Source of the DNA: Rebecca billardiae RCC1528
Lineage: Eukaryota > Haptophyta
Reading direction: 5' to 3'
Length of the DNA stretch: 64,000 nucleotides
Assembly: GCA_965240325.2 (NCBI GenBank)
Contig: OZ251230.1
Span: 1,922,001-1,986,000 of the forward strand
Within the stretch, counting starts at the first letter, position 1. The number at the start of each line of letters is the position of its first letter. The position numbers and the translations under genes are program-made. Below the pieces are notes generated by a model. That model was not told the origin of the DNA, did no database searches, and saw only the letters and a program-made list of their open reading frames with translations. Shown here one piece after another: positions 31,383 through 40,701 of the stretch.

Positions 31383-31900
31383 ATGAGCCGGATGCGCCCG
31401 GAGCTAGTAGTGCGGCTGAAGGGCGAGCTCGAGCTCGCGAGCTCGCTCCTCGACGCCGAGCGCGAGCTCCTCCTCAACTCGGTCGTCGACCGCGCGCCGG
31501 AGGTGCAGCAGCAGCAACTCGGCGAGCACGCACGGCCACGGGCTGCCGATTGTCACGGCCTGCCGCGCTGGCCGCCGCCGCTGCGTGGCTTCGAGGCCGA
31601 CGTGGCGGACGAGGAGGCGGCGGGCGAGCACGGCGCGGCGCGGTGGAGCAGGCGCGCACGCGCGGCGGCAGGCGCGACGCGCCGCTCGCCTCGTTCCGCA
31701 CTCCGAGGCTCCGCTCGGTCTCGCCTCTGGCGTGGGGCCAGCAGTGCCCGCTGGCCGAGGGGCGCGCGCTCTCGCTCTGCCCGGGCACGAAGCGCGCCGG
31801 CTGAGCGACCAGCGGCCCGTCGTCGAGCGCATGGCGCAGCGCGAGCACCTCAAGCAGGTGCGCCCGCACGCCCGCCCGCGCCGGCCCGCCGCCGGCGCGG
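31383..31900 (+). pseudogene. Decayed or fragmentary ORF of unknown nature
   Basis: From the ATG at 31383 a protein-like helical stretch reads RLKGELELASSLLDAERELL and so on for about 90 residues, then turns Arg/Ala-rich. Protein-like sequence resumes in another frame (RLSDQRPVVERMAQREHLKQ, about 31798-31857). This suggests one or more frameshifts, or an unrecognised intron. No family recognised. Confidence 0.3.
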
Positions 31901-32242
31901 CGCCTCTTGCCCTGCGCGCGCGCGCCGCCCCGGCGGCTGCGCTTCCCGCCGCGCGGCCCGCGGCGACAGTCCTCGGCCCGCCATGTCAGTCAGAGTGTCA
32001 GACTGATCGACAGCAGCCGACGGAGGTTGCACCGCGGGCCCCTAACTACGTTGGTTCTACGGAAGGACCGCGGAACGCGGTCATTATATATATATATTTA
32101 TTTAACGATAAGAAATAAGCGCGCACGCAGTGCGACGAAATTTTTTCGGCGGCGGTGTAGTAATGCGAATCACCATAGATCTGCGTACGCGGCGTCCCGA
32201 GCACCCTACTCGGGGCTCAGCTGCGGCTCGGCCTGCGCACGC

Positions 32243-33097
32243 TCAGCAAGCTCGCGTGCGGCAGCCTTTCCGCCTTGCCCCGCCTCGAGCAGACTCACTA
32301 TGAGGATCGACGTATGAGTGAGCGTGTGCCGCCGAAAGCTGCTGTCCGACAGCCACCCGCGGCTGCAGCCGCTGGCCGCGGTGCCTGGCCTCGGCGCGGG
32401 CCCCGCAGGCGTCCTCCTCCTGCGCGCCTCCTCCAGGCGTTTGGGCCGCCGCCGCCTTGGCCGCCTCGTCCTCGTCGATCAGCTGAACGGCGGGAGTGAT
32501 GTCTGTGCTCAGCTGACTGCGACTTGACGAGCGAGGCGACGAGCGACAGCAGCCCGATGACCAAGCCGACGAGCTCGTCGTACGAGCCGTCACGCGTGCG
32601 CTCGTGCCGGGTCTGAGCTGGCTCGCGCTCGTACGCCGACCAGGCTTTGCTCGGACTGAACGCGTCTGCTCGGGCGTCTTTGCGTGTGCGCTTGGGCGGC
32701 CGCGGGCCGTCATCTGGTCCGACCGCGCGCAGCTCGAGCTCGGAAGCGTTGAGATGCTCCACGGTCGACTCGCTTTCTGCCTCAGGCTCGACCACGGCAG
32801 CAGGCCCCGCAGCAGCCGCCTGATAGCATCGGCAGGGGCCCCTGCGCCACCCGCCGCCGTCTGCACATCGGCCAGCTTGGCGCACACGCGCTGGACCACG
32901 GCCTCGCCGCGCTTGACGCGGATGTGGTGCCAGGTCGTCGTGCCAATCGCTTGGCGATTGGCAACGGGTGCGGGCACCTCGATCACGACAACGCCTGTCG
33001 CGTAGGCTGTGTAGCGATGACCGTCCACGACTCCGTCGCGGGTGGACGGCGCCATGCACCGGCACGCCATCGCGGCCGTGGACGCAAGTGAATTCAT
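32243..33097 (-). pseudogene. Broken ORF of unknown function, frame changes twice
   Basis: Protein-like sequence begins near 33063 (MACRCMAPSTRDGVVDGHRY, then IGTTTWHHIRVKRGEAVVQR). It shifts to a second frame around 32810 (AAVVEPEAESESTVEHLNAS, then DGSYDELVGLVIGLLSLVAS) and back around 32520 (STDITPAVQLIDEDEAAKAA). The shifts do not coincide with GTGCG...AG borders like those of introns in this window, so I read it as a decayed gene. No family recognised; one hydrophobic helix. Confidence 0.35.
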
Positions 33098-33139
33098 GAA
33101 TTGTTTTTGAATTCACTAATTCGCCCAGGCCGCTACGTT

Positions 33140-33260
33140 GAACTCGAGCACCAAGGGCGTTCCCTGGATCCTGCCACAGTCCACACGCTCCCGAAAAGCA
33201 AAGCCCCCGCTGCGGGGGCTTTGCCTTTTTCCGTATTCAATGTACCCGCTTCAAATGGAC
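33140..33260 (-). repeat. Dispersed hairpin element, copy 1
   Basis: Matches 38763-38890 in reverse orientation: the blocks aagggcgttccctggatcct, then ctgccacag, ctcccgaaa(a)gca and aatgtacccgcttcaaat occur in both. At the centre a GC stem (aagcccccgctgcgggggctt) corresponds to the gcccccc...ggggcgggggc stem of the other copy. The stem has changed sequence but kept pairing, which suggests the structure matters. Confidence 0.7.
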
Positions 33261-33977
33261 GAAGCCCGTTCCAATAGGAAGACGGTTCAATTTTGCGTAT
33301 GACCGATGTGGGGAACGCCCCTGGACAATGTTACAACCGCGATCTTTTGACTGTGTGAATGGGGCGCCGCCCCATGCTCAAATCCGATCGAGGAGAACGA
33401 AGTTGTAACATTGCCTGGTCCCTAGATACTATGCTGTCCGGGTCCAGTCCAGGGGCCAGGGCGGATCTGAGCAGCCGGACTTTCCGCCCGGACAGGCCAG
33501 AAAATGGGATTTTCACCCTGCGCTGTCGCCGCACTAAAGTTCTACGGACAATCACCAATCTGGAATAATAATTGCGATGAGGGCGCTCTGAACGTCCTAT
33601 GTAGTACGTTACCTGAGTGTAGTGTCATAGCTAGTACCGCTCCCGAGTGGCTCGGACTCAGCGGCTACTCGCGGTCTCGTCAGCGGCCTCAGCGGGTCAT
33701 TAGCTTATAGCTAACACTGACTCATACACTATTGAATCATACCGAGCTTCGCGCGCCGGAGCGCGGCCGATCGGCACCGAATTTCGTCACCGGCGCCGGA
33801 GCAGCTGGCCGGTACGCACCATCACGTCTCGATCTAGTGGTGTGTACATGCTATTACCGGTGCACTGCGTGCGTGCGTGATACGTGCTGCCGATCGTCAC
33901 ACCGGACGCCATGATGGTGGGCAGTACTGGGCACCACTCCGGCTCGCTGACGCTGAGCGTCAATGCTGCGGCTGGTG
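33261..33977. other. Intergenic stretch downstream of the ArsJ-type gene
   Basis: Contains an inverted pair (aatgttacaac at 33327-33337 and gttgtaacatt at 33402-33412) around the small stem tggggcgccgcccca (about 33359-33373), the same architecture as the neighbouring hairpin repeats. The last few hundred bases are the probable 3' UTR of the ArsJ-type gene. No other gene is supportable. Confidence 0.5.
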
Positions 33978-35723
33978 CTACACCGCCACCGCGACAGCCC
34001 TCCCATCGGCGGCCTCGATCGCCGGCGCGGCCGCCGCCAACCCCGCCACCCCGTCCGCGGCACCGTCGGCCGGCGCGGCCCGCAGCGGCGCGGCCGCGCC
34101 CGCCGCCTCGTCGCCGCGCCCGCCACCGCCGCCCGCGTCCGCGTCCGCGTCCGCATCCGCGTCCAAGCCGGCTGCGGCGGCGGGCGCTGGCTGGATGAGT
34201 GTGAGGCAGGGGCCGCACTGCAGCCCGCTCGCGTCGTCGCGGCAGAAGGCCACGATGGCGCCGGAGAGGAAGCAGAAGCACGTCGACGCCCACATGCACG
34301 CCGCGAAGCCCTTGGCCCGGTCCTCCGCCACGTACGAGTAGAGCGCCCCCGAGGTGAGCGTGCCCACCAGTCGGCCGATGGCGTTGGCCATGTAGTAGAA
34401 CCCGACGTTGGTCGCGACCTGGGGGAGCGGAGGGGGAGGGGGAGGGCGAGGGAAGGGGGGGCACGGGCGGCGTGCGGGCCGCGCGGCGTGAGACGCGTCG
34501 GCGCGCGCGGGCGGTCAGCGCCCCCTGCCCGGCGCGCGCGCGACCACCCGCGCCGCGCGCCGCCGCGCGCCGCGCGCGTGCCGCCGCGCCGCTGGGCGCA
34601 CCTTGTCGCCCTCGGCGTAGCGCACGACCAAGTACGAGTGGACCGACGAGTTGACGGCGAAGATGATGGCGAAGGAGGCGATGCCGCCGATGAGGTAGCC
34701 CAGCATGCCCGGCACGTCGCGCTCCGCGAACGCCGGCGCGTGGCTCGCCGCCGCGCCCAGCAGCGCGGTGATGGGGATGAGCGCTAGCGCCCACAGCACC
34801 GCGGCGTGCTTGTTGGGCGGCGCCTGCCGGAGCGGCCCGCTGACGAGCTGCGGCGTGTACGCCTGCATCTGGCCGTACACGATGATGTAGAGCGCGAGGA
34901 ACGCGCCCACCACCTCGCGCGGCAGCCCGAGCCCGTACGTCTCGTCGCGCAGGAAGTACGGCAGCGGCACCTCGAACCAGAGGTCGCGGCTGCCAAACAG
35001 AAACGTGCGCGCGAGCGAGAGCGTGTTCAGGTTGTAGTTCTTGTTGAGCAGGATCTGGCGGAGGGTGGCGGGCTTCTTGGCGGCGGTGCCGAGGCGCGCG
35101 TCCAGCCCGAACACCGCCCACGGGAACGCGAGCGCCACCAGCCCGAGCATCACGCCGAGCGCGATGTAGTAGCCGAGGGCCTCGTCCGAGCCGATCAGCG
35201 CGGCGCCCAGGAAGTAGCCCACGCCCTTGAGCGCGTTCTTCCAGCCGGTGAGGAGGGCGACGAGCTTGAAGAGGCGCGACTGCTTCTCGTCGGGCGTCAC
35301 CAGCTTCGTCACCGTCTTGCCGCCCAGCTTGGTCAGGTCCTTGGCGATGCCGCAGAGCATCTGCGCGAGCGTCACAAACGCGATGGCCGTCGGCTTCTCC
35401 CACTCGTCCTGCCAGCCCATCAGCATGCCGAGGCCGCACATCTGCAGCGCGAGGCCGACGAGGAGGGTCCACCGGATCCCCCACCGATCGCCCAGCATCC
35501 CCGCCGCGATGTTCGTCACCACGCCCGCGAGCTCGTACAGCGTGAACATGACGGCGACCTCCATTGCCGTGAAGCCGCGGTTGTACGCGTGCAGCAGGAC
35601 GACCATGCGCACGCCGCCGTCGGTGACGGTGTAGAGGAGGTACGAGATCGAGATCACGATGAACGGCTTGAGCCCGCCGCCGCCCGCCCCCTGGCTCGGC
35701 GCCGCCGCGTCCTCCGTCCCCAT
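33978..35723 (-). CDS. arsJ: ArsJ-type MFS permease (organoarsenical efflux), two exons
   Basis: Exons are 35723-34602 and 34418-33978, with a 183-bp GT-AG intron (AAG|gtgcgc ... cccag|GTC). The product is 520 aa with about twelve transmembrane segments. Stretches diagnostic of ArsJ rather than general MFS are YTVTDGGVRMVVLLH (31-45), YELAGVVTNIAAGMLGDRWG (63-82), LCGIAKDLTKLGGKTVTKLV (123-142) and LTGWKNALKGVGYFLGAAL (158-176). Exon 2 continues VGFYYMANAIGRLVGTLTSG. Bacterial ArsJ exports 1-arseno-3-phosphoglycerate made by GAPDH from arsenate. Here the gene sits head to head with an ArsJ-associated-type GAPDH, the same partnership. The C-terminal ~70 residues are a low-complexity Ala/Asp/Gly tail absent from bacterial ArsJ. 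GC and splice style match neighbours, so any transfer was not recent. Transport activity is inferred from family and context. Confidence 0.86.
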
Positions 35724-35987
35724 CCCACGGCGCCCCGGTGCACTGGCGCTGCTGCCAAGCAGTGTGATCGTTGGGCGTATCCACGTGGCGTTTCGACGAA
35801 CATTGCGTGCTCTTCCTAGGGAGCTGACCCACTTTCCTATGGCGAGATTCGCCGTCGGCGTCTCTGGGCGAACGACTCGACAGCGAGGACGGCAAGCTTT
35901 GCCGAGACAGGCCGAGAGCCCGAGACCAGACCGGATCGTCGTTCCGCTCCCCCCGATCGCCCGGGCCGCGCGCCCACGTCCGCGACC
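35724..35987. promoter_or_regulatory. Shared divergent promoter region of the arsJ-type and GAPDH genes
   Basis: Only 264 bp separate the two start codons, so both 5' UTRs and core promoters must lie here or overlap. It is less GC-biased than the coding regions, and no TATA box or clear palindromic operator is visible. Co-regulation is an inference from the spacing. Confidence 0.6.
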
Positions 35988-37022
35988 ATGCTGGGCAAGC
36001 CCAAGGCGATCATCAACGGGTACGGCCGGATCGGCCGCCTCACGATGCGCGCGCTCTTCGACCACTCCGAGCTCAACGTCGTCGCCATCAACGAGATCGC
36101 CGCGGACGCCGCCACGGCGGCGTACCTCACCGAGTTTGACACGCACCACGGCACGTGGAAGGCGGGCAAGGTGAAGGCGGAGAAGGACGCGATCGTGATC
36201 GACGGCAAGCGCGTGCGCTTCCTGCAGGCCAAGTCGCCCGCCGACGTGCCGCTCAAGGAGCTCGGCGTCACCATCGTCATCGAGTGCACGGGCGCGCACA
36301 ACTCGGCCGCCAAGCTCGAGCCTTTCTTCGCCAACGGCGCGAAGAAGGTGGTCGTGTCGGCGCCGGTGAAGGACGAGGGCGTGCCCAACGTGGTGCTCGG
36401 CGTGAACGAGCAGACCTACGACCCGAAGAAGCACCGCATCGTCACCGCCGCCTCGTGCACCACAAACTGCATCGCGCCGGTCATCCATCTGCTCCACCGG
36501 CGCGTGGGCGTGCGCCACGGCTCGATCACGACGATCCACTGCCTCACCAACACGCAGAGCGTGCTCGACGCGCCGTGGTGCGCGGAGAAGGAGCCGCGGC
36601 GCGCGCGCGGCGCCGTCAACAACTTCTACCCCACCACCACCGGCTCCGCCAAGGCCGTGGGCGAGGTGATCCCCGAGCTGAAGGGCAAGCTGAACGGTTT
36701 TGCCGTGCGTGTGCCGCTGGCGACCGCGTCGATGACGGACATCACGCTCGAGATGGCGCGCGAGGTGACGCGCGAGGAGATCAACGAGCTGGCGAAGGCG
36801 GCGGCCGCCGCCGAGCTCAAGGGCATCCTCGGCGTCGAGGAGCGCCTGCTCACCGCCGCCGACTACTGCAACGACGCGCGCTCGACCATCATCGATGCCT
36901 CGTCCACCCTCGTGGTGGGCGGCACGCAGCTCAAGCTGTACTGCTGGTACGACAACGAGTGGGGGTACAGCAACCGGCTCGCCGAGCTCGCGCGCAAGGT
37001 GGCGAGGCTGGGCGGTGCGTAG
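35988..37022 (+). CDS. Glyceraldehyde-3-phosphate dehydrogenase of the ArsJ-associated type
   Basis: A 344-aa single-exon GAPDH. The N-terminal NAD site is IINGYGRIGRLTMRALF (8-24). The catalytic motif ASCTTNC places the nucleophile at Cys157, and the base is His184 in GSITTIHCLTNTQ. WYDNEWGYSNR closes the C-terminal part. Glycolytic enzymes usually have TATQ where this has TNTQ. This protein also has AINEIAADAATAAYLTEFDT early on and GILGVEERLLTAADYCNDAR near the end, features I associate with the GAPDHs encoded beside arsJ in bacterial ars operons. These use arsenate in place of phosphate to give 1-arseno-3-phosphoglycerate. There is no transit peptide, so it is probably cytosolic. The arsJ-type gene starts 264 bp away on the other strand. 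Antisense and offset frames across this gene are shadows. Confidence 0.93.
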   Translation: MLGKPKAIINGYGRIGRLTMRALFDHSELNVVAINEIAADAATAAYLTEFDTHHGTWKAGKVKAEKDAIVIDGKRVRFLQAKSPADVPLKELGVTIVIECTGAHNSAAKLEPFFANGAKKVVVSAPVKDEGVPNVVLGVNEQTYDPKKHRIVTAASCTTNCIAPVIHLLHRRVGVRHGSITTIHCLTNTQSVLDAPWCAEKEPRRARGAVNNFYPTTTGSAKAVGEVIPELKGKLNGFAVRVPLATASMTDITLEMAREVTREEINELAKAAAAAELKGILGVEERLLTAADYCNDARSTIIDASSTLVVGGTQLKLYCWYDNEWGYSNRLAELARKVARLGGA

Positions 37023-37830
37023 GCGGCGCGGCGCGACGCGGCGCGCGCCGTCGCCCCCCACCGGCGCCGGGGCGCGGCGGCCGCGCGCTGACTCGGGCGC
37101 GCCGACCGCCCGCTGCCTCTGCCGCCGCGCCGCTGCCGCCATCCGGCGATCAGACGAGGAGGGCGCGCCGCCGTCCGACTGAGCTGCCGCGGCGCGGCCT
37201 GGCCAGCATCACCAGCATAGTGCACGTACGCCATTTGCCATCATCCGAATGCTGTTGCAGTGCCGGAGTGCCCTGACAAGTGGCAGCCACTCCGCAACGC
37301 GCCCGGCGACATCGTCGTCACATCAATAATCACTATAATGAATAAATCATGCAGATTGCAGTGGCAACGCCGCGGCGCTACAGACAGCAGCTGATGCAGC
37401 GCGAGCGCCTGCGGCTGACAAAAGACAATAATGATGCTGCTACGACTATACGACGTACATACTCATAATCACCGACTAGCCGCGACTGCTGCTGACGACG
37501 AGTCAGAGGCGCAGGGAGGTCAGAGCCCCGGCGCCACAGCGTCACCGGCGCCACCGCGCCCGGGCCGCACCGGTCCGACTCGCCACGCCGGTCAGCGCCG
37601 CGCGCCGGTGTGATTGATTGACGACATCATCAGTCACAGTTGCGCGCGCCGCGCCGTCCAGCAGCCTCCGCCACCGTACGGCCGTCGGCTAATACCCATC
37701 TGCCAGAGATGGCTGGTCGACCGCGACCTGTCGGCCATGGCCGCGCAGCCAATATGATCGACGACGGCCGGCAAAATAACAGCTAGTAGTAGGCCTTCTT
37801 TCGTACATAGCCGGAGAGTCGCCTCGCGTG
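37023..37830. other. Intergenic stretch between convergent genes
   Basis: Holds the 3' ends of the GAPDH (+) and peroxiredoxin (-) transcripts. An AATAAA at 37341-37346, about 320 bp past the GAPDH stop, is the only polyadenylation-like signal noted. No ORF with recognisable content. Confidence 0.5.
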
Positions 37831-38334
37831 CTAAGCCTTGAGGGCCGCAATGACGGCATCGGCGTACGTATCCTTCGGGCACTTCTCGCCATCCTCCTTC
37901 TCGCCCGGCATGAAGTGCGTCACCTTACCATCGCGCACGATCATTGCGTAGCGTTTCGTCCTGACAAATGTCTCCGTGCCGCTGACCTCGCCAAGCGCGC
38001 GGCAGAGCTCGCACTTGTCGTCGGACAGGACGAGGATCGAGTCGCGGGGCACGCCAAGGGACGTCGCCCAGCCATAGCACACGAACGGGTCGTTCGTGCA
38101 CGTGCAAATGACGGTGTCCACCCCGGCCGCGCGCAGCTGGTCACCCATCGTGAGGAAGGAGGGCAGGTGCGTCTTCGAGCACGTCGGCGTGAACGCCCCT
38201 GGGATGGCGAAGATGACGACGGTCTTGCCAGGCGCGCACAACGCCTTCAGAGAGTGCGGCGTCGGCGGCGCATAGTCTGGCTGGCCCTCGAGCAGGGTCA
38301 CGTCAGGCACCTCGCTGCCGATGGTTGGAGCCAT
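37831..38334 (-). CDS. Peroxiredoxin, type II / Prx5-like
   Basis: A 167-aa thiol peroxidase that reduces H2O2 and organic peroxides. The active-site block FAIPGAFTPTCSKTHLPSF places the peroxidatic Cys at residue 52, with Thr49 and Pro50 before it as the family requires. The second cysteine of type II enzymes is probably Cys77 in VICTCTNDPFVCYGW. Length is typical for cytosolic PrxII/Prx5, and no N-terminal targeting extension is seen. The C-terminal part (FVRTKRYAMIVRDGKVTHF) also fits the family. Single exon, with the ATG at 38334. It is convergent with the GAPDH gene. Confidence 0.93.
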   Translation of the reverse strand: MAPTIGSEVPDVTLLEGQPDYAPPTPHSLKALCAPGKTVVIFAIPGAFTPTCSKTHLPSFLTMGDQLRAAGVDTVICTCTNDPFVCYGWATSLGVPRDSILVLSDDKCELCRALGEVSGTETFVRTKRYAMIVRDGKVTHFMPGEKEDGEKCPKDTYADAVIAALKA

Positions 38335-38762
38335 GCTGGAGGCTGTGGGCGGGCGTGAACTGCGACGACTTCGCCGCTCGATCCGGAATCAGCACGCGCC
38401 GGGCTTCGCTTCGTCCGGCTGGTTGCTCTCGGACTGGCTGGCGATCCCGGAAACCAAGGGCTGCTGTGCTGATCCCTGACTCTGTCTGATGACTGATCAG
38501 ACAGTCAGTCCTGACTCCTGTCTGTCTCCTGACTGAGAGACAACACTGCCGAGTGACGGCCAGCCAGGCGCTAGCTATCATCGCCGCCATTCGTCGCGGC
38601 GCTGCCAGCAGAATCCTTGTCTGTCCGTGACAAAGTGCGTAAGGATTAAGGACGAAGCAATCGCGTCACGCGATGATCATCCCGCCGATGCCAGCCCGAT
38701 GACTCGATGATCATCAAATAAGAACCATCACGGCTACTGGCATATTCCTCTATATATAGTCT
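38335..38762. other. Upstream region of the peroxiredoxin gene
   Basis: No gene. Contains simple tgactg/cagtca-rich sequence around 38470-38545 and an AT-rich tract near 38745-38765 just before the dispersed hairpin element. Confidence 0.5.
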
Positions 38763-38890
38763 ATTTCAAGCGGGTACATTTGATTACGGCCCGCCCGCCA
38801 GTCCCGAGTCCGGTAGCAATGCCCCCCCAGGGGCGGGGGCATTGCTTTCGGGAGGGTGTGGCAGGATCCCGGGAACGCCCTTGAGCAACC
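38763..38890 (+). repeat. Dispersed hairpin element, copy 2
   Basis: Inverted homologue of 33140-33260, bearing the stem gcaatgcccccccaggggcg and its complement at about 38817-38848. Flanks attcaagcgggtacat and ggcaggatcccgggaacgcc match the other copy. Confidence 0.7.
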
Positions 38891-38964
38891 CTACTTGTGG
38901 GGCCCTGTGGGACACTTCGCCTTAATTCGGGCGTTCATTCGTCGGCCGCAGGAATGCGAATTGA

Positions 38965-39150
38965 TCATTTTCGGTACGCCCGGTTTCTATGACCGGACTG
39001 GCAAGTGGCAGCGGGGTCTGACCGGTTACCGGCCGCCAGAGCCACGTTACCAAAAACTGAGGAAGTCCCCTTTATGACGGGCTCCTGGTGTAGTGCCACT
39101 GGTGGTGATCACTCGGACTGGCGGCCGAAGCCTCCAGCCCTACCCTGGCC
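38965..39150 (+). repeat. Two dispersed repeats side by side
   Basis: 38965-39003 is a 39-bp stretch identical to the reverse complement of 51634-51672. 39064-39150 is the second copy of the ~90-bp repeat at 13925-14012. A 73-codon frame across this region (38856-39077) includes IFGTPGFYDRTG, which also appears in the other copy's minus-strand frame. I do not think this is a gene. Confidence 0.75.
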
Positions 39151-39168
39151 AGCCCTCCACCATTGAAG

Positions 39169-40407
39169 CTAAAACTCCCACGACACATCTGCGCACTTGC
39201 CCACGCGTTCACAGCACGCGGTGTACAGGCTGCATTCGCTCCCGTTCCGACCGTGGGACTTGCACCCGTGCACACCGATCGCACGCCCGCGCATCACGCG
39301 CTCCTCCTGGTGCACCTCTGACCGCGCGAGGTGCAGGTGCCGCGGGATGTTCGCCACGGACTTGCACGCGCGCGCGCGCTCGTCAGCCGCGTGCAGCCCG
39401 CTGGATCCGAAAGTGCTTTGGTCGAGCAGGTCGACCTTGAGCGGCGCATCCGGCTTGGAGCGTCGCTTGCGATCGAGCCGCACCATCCGCTCCCAGTAGC
39501 GCGCGAACCACACGCGCGCGAACTCCGCCGCCTCCGCCGAGCGGCGCACGAGCATCACGCCCGTGTTCGCACGGCAGCCGCGTGCGCCGGTGTGGGCGTG
39601 CGCGTCAGCGCAGAGCGCCTTGCAGCGCATCTGCTCGCGCTCCCTAGCCGCATCGGAGGCGTTGCCGCACGCGCGGTCACATTGCTCAAAGTCGCGCGCG
39701 TTCCGAGCGCGCAACCCCTTCTCCGCGCGCGAGAAGAGCCGCACGCCGACGAACTTCGCCCGAGCCGCCATCGCGTCCGCGACGCCGCCGAGCGCGGAGC
39801 GCACGCCCGAGCACAGGGCAACGTCGGTGTCCAGCACGAGGGTGCTCGGGTACGGGACGTGTGCCAGGGTACGCGTCTTGATCAGGCGCGCGTAGCGCAC
39901 GACCGAGTCCTCGGCGAGCTTCTTGCGCAGCTTCGACTGCGCGGGCGCGTCCGTCCACGAGGGCCCGTACCGCTGCGAGACCTCGCAGGCAGTCGGGCAC
40001 TGAGCGCCCGCCGCGGCGCGCCGGCCGCCGCCGGCCGCTCGCTGCTCTGGCCCGGCAGGGCTGGGCGGAGTGGCGCATGGCACGTGGACAACGTCGATGC
40101 GGGGCTCGAGCTTGCGGATCCATCGGGATGCGCCGGGCTCCGCGCGCAGGTCCGCCAGCACCGCCTCTCGCGAGGAGGAGGTGAGGATGCACAGCGGCGT
40201 GCGCGGGTTGACGCTCGCCGTGCGAATCAGGTTCCACGCCAGCGCATGCGTCGTGTGCTGGTGAACCTGCAGCGACCTGAGCTGGAGCGCGTCGAGCTGC
40301 GCCAACGGCGGCCTCGCGCCCGCGTGCCGGAAGCAGTCCAGCCAGAAGCTGCCGAACACCCAACAGACCCCCATAGACGGTGACGCGAGCACCGCGTCGG
40401 CCCCCAT
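39169..40407 (-). CDS. Glycosyltransferase-like protein (nucleotide-sugar transferase fold)
   Basis: A 412-aa single-exon protein. The core has STLVLDTDVALC (a D-x-D metal/nucleotide-sugar motif) about halfway, then RANTGVMLVRRSAEAAEF, then WFARYWERMV and LLDQSTFG, the order seen in GT77-like and related nucleotide-diphospho-sugar transferase domains. The N terminus (MGVCWVFGSFWLDCF) is hydrophobic and could be a membrane anchor or part of the fold. Many cysteines and a Cys-rich C-terminal tail (GRNGSECSLYTACCERVGKC) suggest passage through the secretory pathway. Acceptor and sugar are unknown. The stop codon (39169) lies 19 bp beyond a dispersed repeat. Confidence 0.72.
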   Translation of the reverse strand: MGADAVLASPSMGVCWVFGSFWLDCFRHAGARPPLAQLDALQLRSLQVHQHTTHALAWNLIRTASVNPRTPLCILTSSSREAVLADLRAEPGASRWIRKLEPRIDVVHVPCATPPSPAGPEQRAAGGGRRAAAGAQCPTACEVSQRYGPSWTDAPAQSKLRKKLAEDSVVRYARLIKTRTLAHVPYPSTLVLDTDVALCSGVRSALGGVADAMAARAKFVGVRLFSRAEKGLRARNARDFEQCDRACGNASDAAREREQMRCKALCADAHAHTGARGCRANTGVMLVRRSAEAAEFARVWFARYWERMVRLDRKRRSKPDAPLKVDLLDQSTFGSSGLHAADERARACKSVANIPRHLHLARSEVHQEERVMRGRAIGVHGCKSHGRNGSECSLYTACCERVGKCADVSWEF

Positions 40408-40701
40408 GCTGAGCTTTCAACTTGGCCTGCATGATCGGATAGATGAAGAAATATTGAAGAAGACTACGCGACGAAGTTCGATGGCGATATGCAGTTTTGA
40501 GCCGGCGGCGGCAAATAAAATGCGTGCTTCATCAAAGAAATTCGTCCGAACTCCGACGTCCGAATAATTACTGCTGTTCAGTGTTCTCCTCGGAGGAGAA
40601 CTGCTCGGCGCTACTGCTCGGACTATACTCTATAGCTATACGACTGTTAGTGCTGACCAAGATCCGACTGCGATGCCTGGGCTCACGCTCAGACCGACGA
40701 G

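Noticed and set aside
33195-33225. Rho-independent terminator
   Set aside because: The GC hairpin plus T-run looks like one, but the DNA is eukaryotic, the structure is in a dispersed repeat, and no gene ends at it in the right orientation.
35988-37022. Bacterial contamination or giant-virus origin of the ars pair
   Set aside because: The permease has a spliceosomal intron in the same style as neighbouring genes, and the flanks are ordinary eukaryotic genes. No viral hallmark genes are present.
35988-37022. Plain glycolytic GAPDH
   Set aside because: Considered because the catalytic residues are the same. The TNTQ variant, the other ArsJ-associated-type stretches and the ArsJ neighbour favour the arsenic-linked clade. 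A phylogeny would settle it.
34515-37142. An 875-codon minus-strand frame covering the GAPDH gene and most of the permease
   Set aside because: Only the part from 35723 down to 34602 is the permease exon. Upstream it is antisense to GAPDH and Arg/Val-rich noise, and past 34602 it reads intron.
36155-37276. A long + frame overlapping GAPDH
   Set aside because: It is an offset shadow of the GAPDH gene with Arg/His-rich composition.
38856-39077. A 73-aa gene with IFGTPGFYDRTG
   Set aside because: The frame is assembled from dispersed repeats. The shared peptide reflects a shared 39-bp DNA repeat, not an evident gene.
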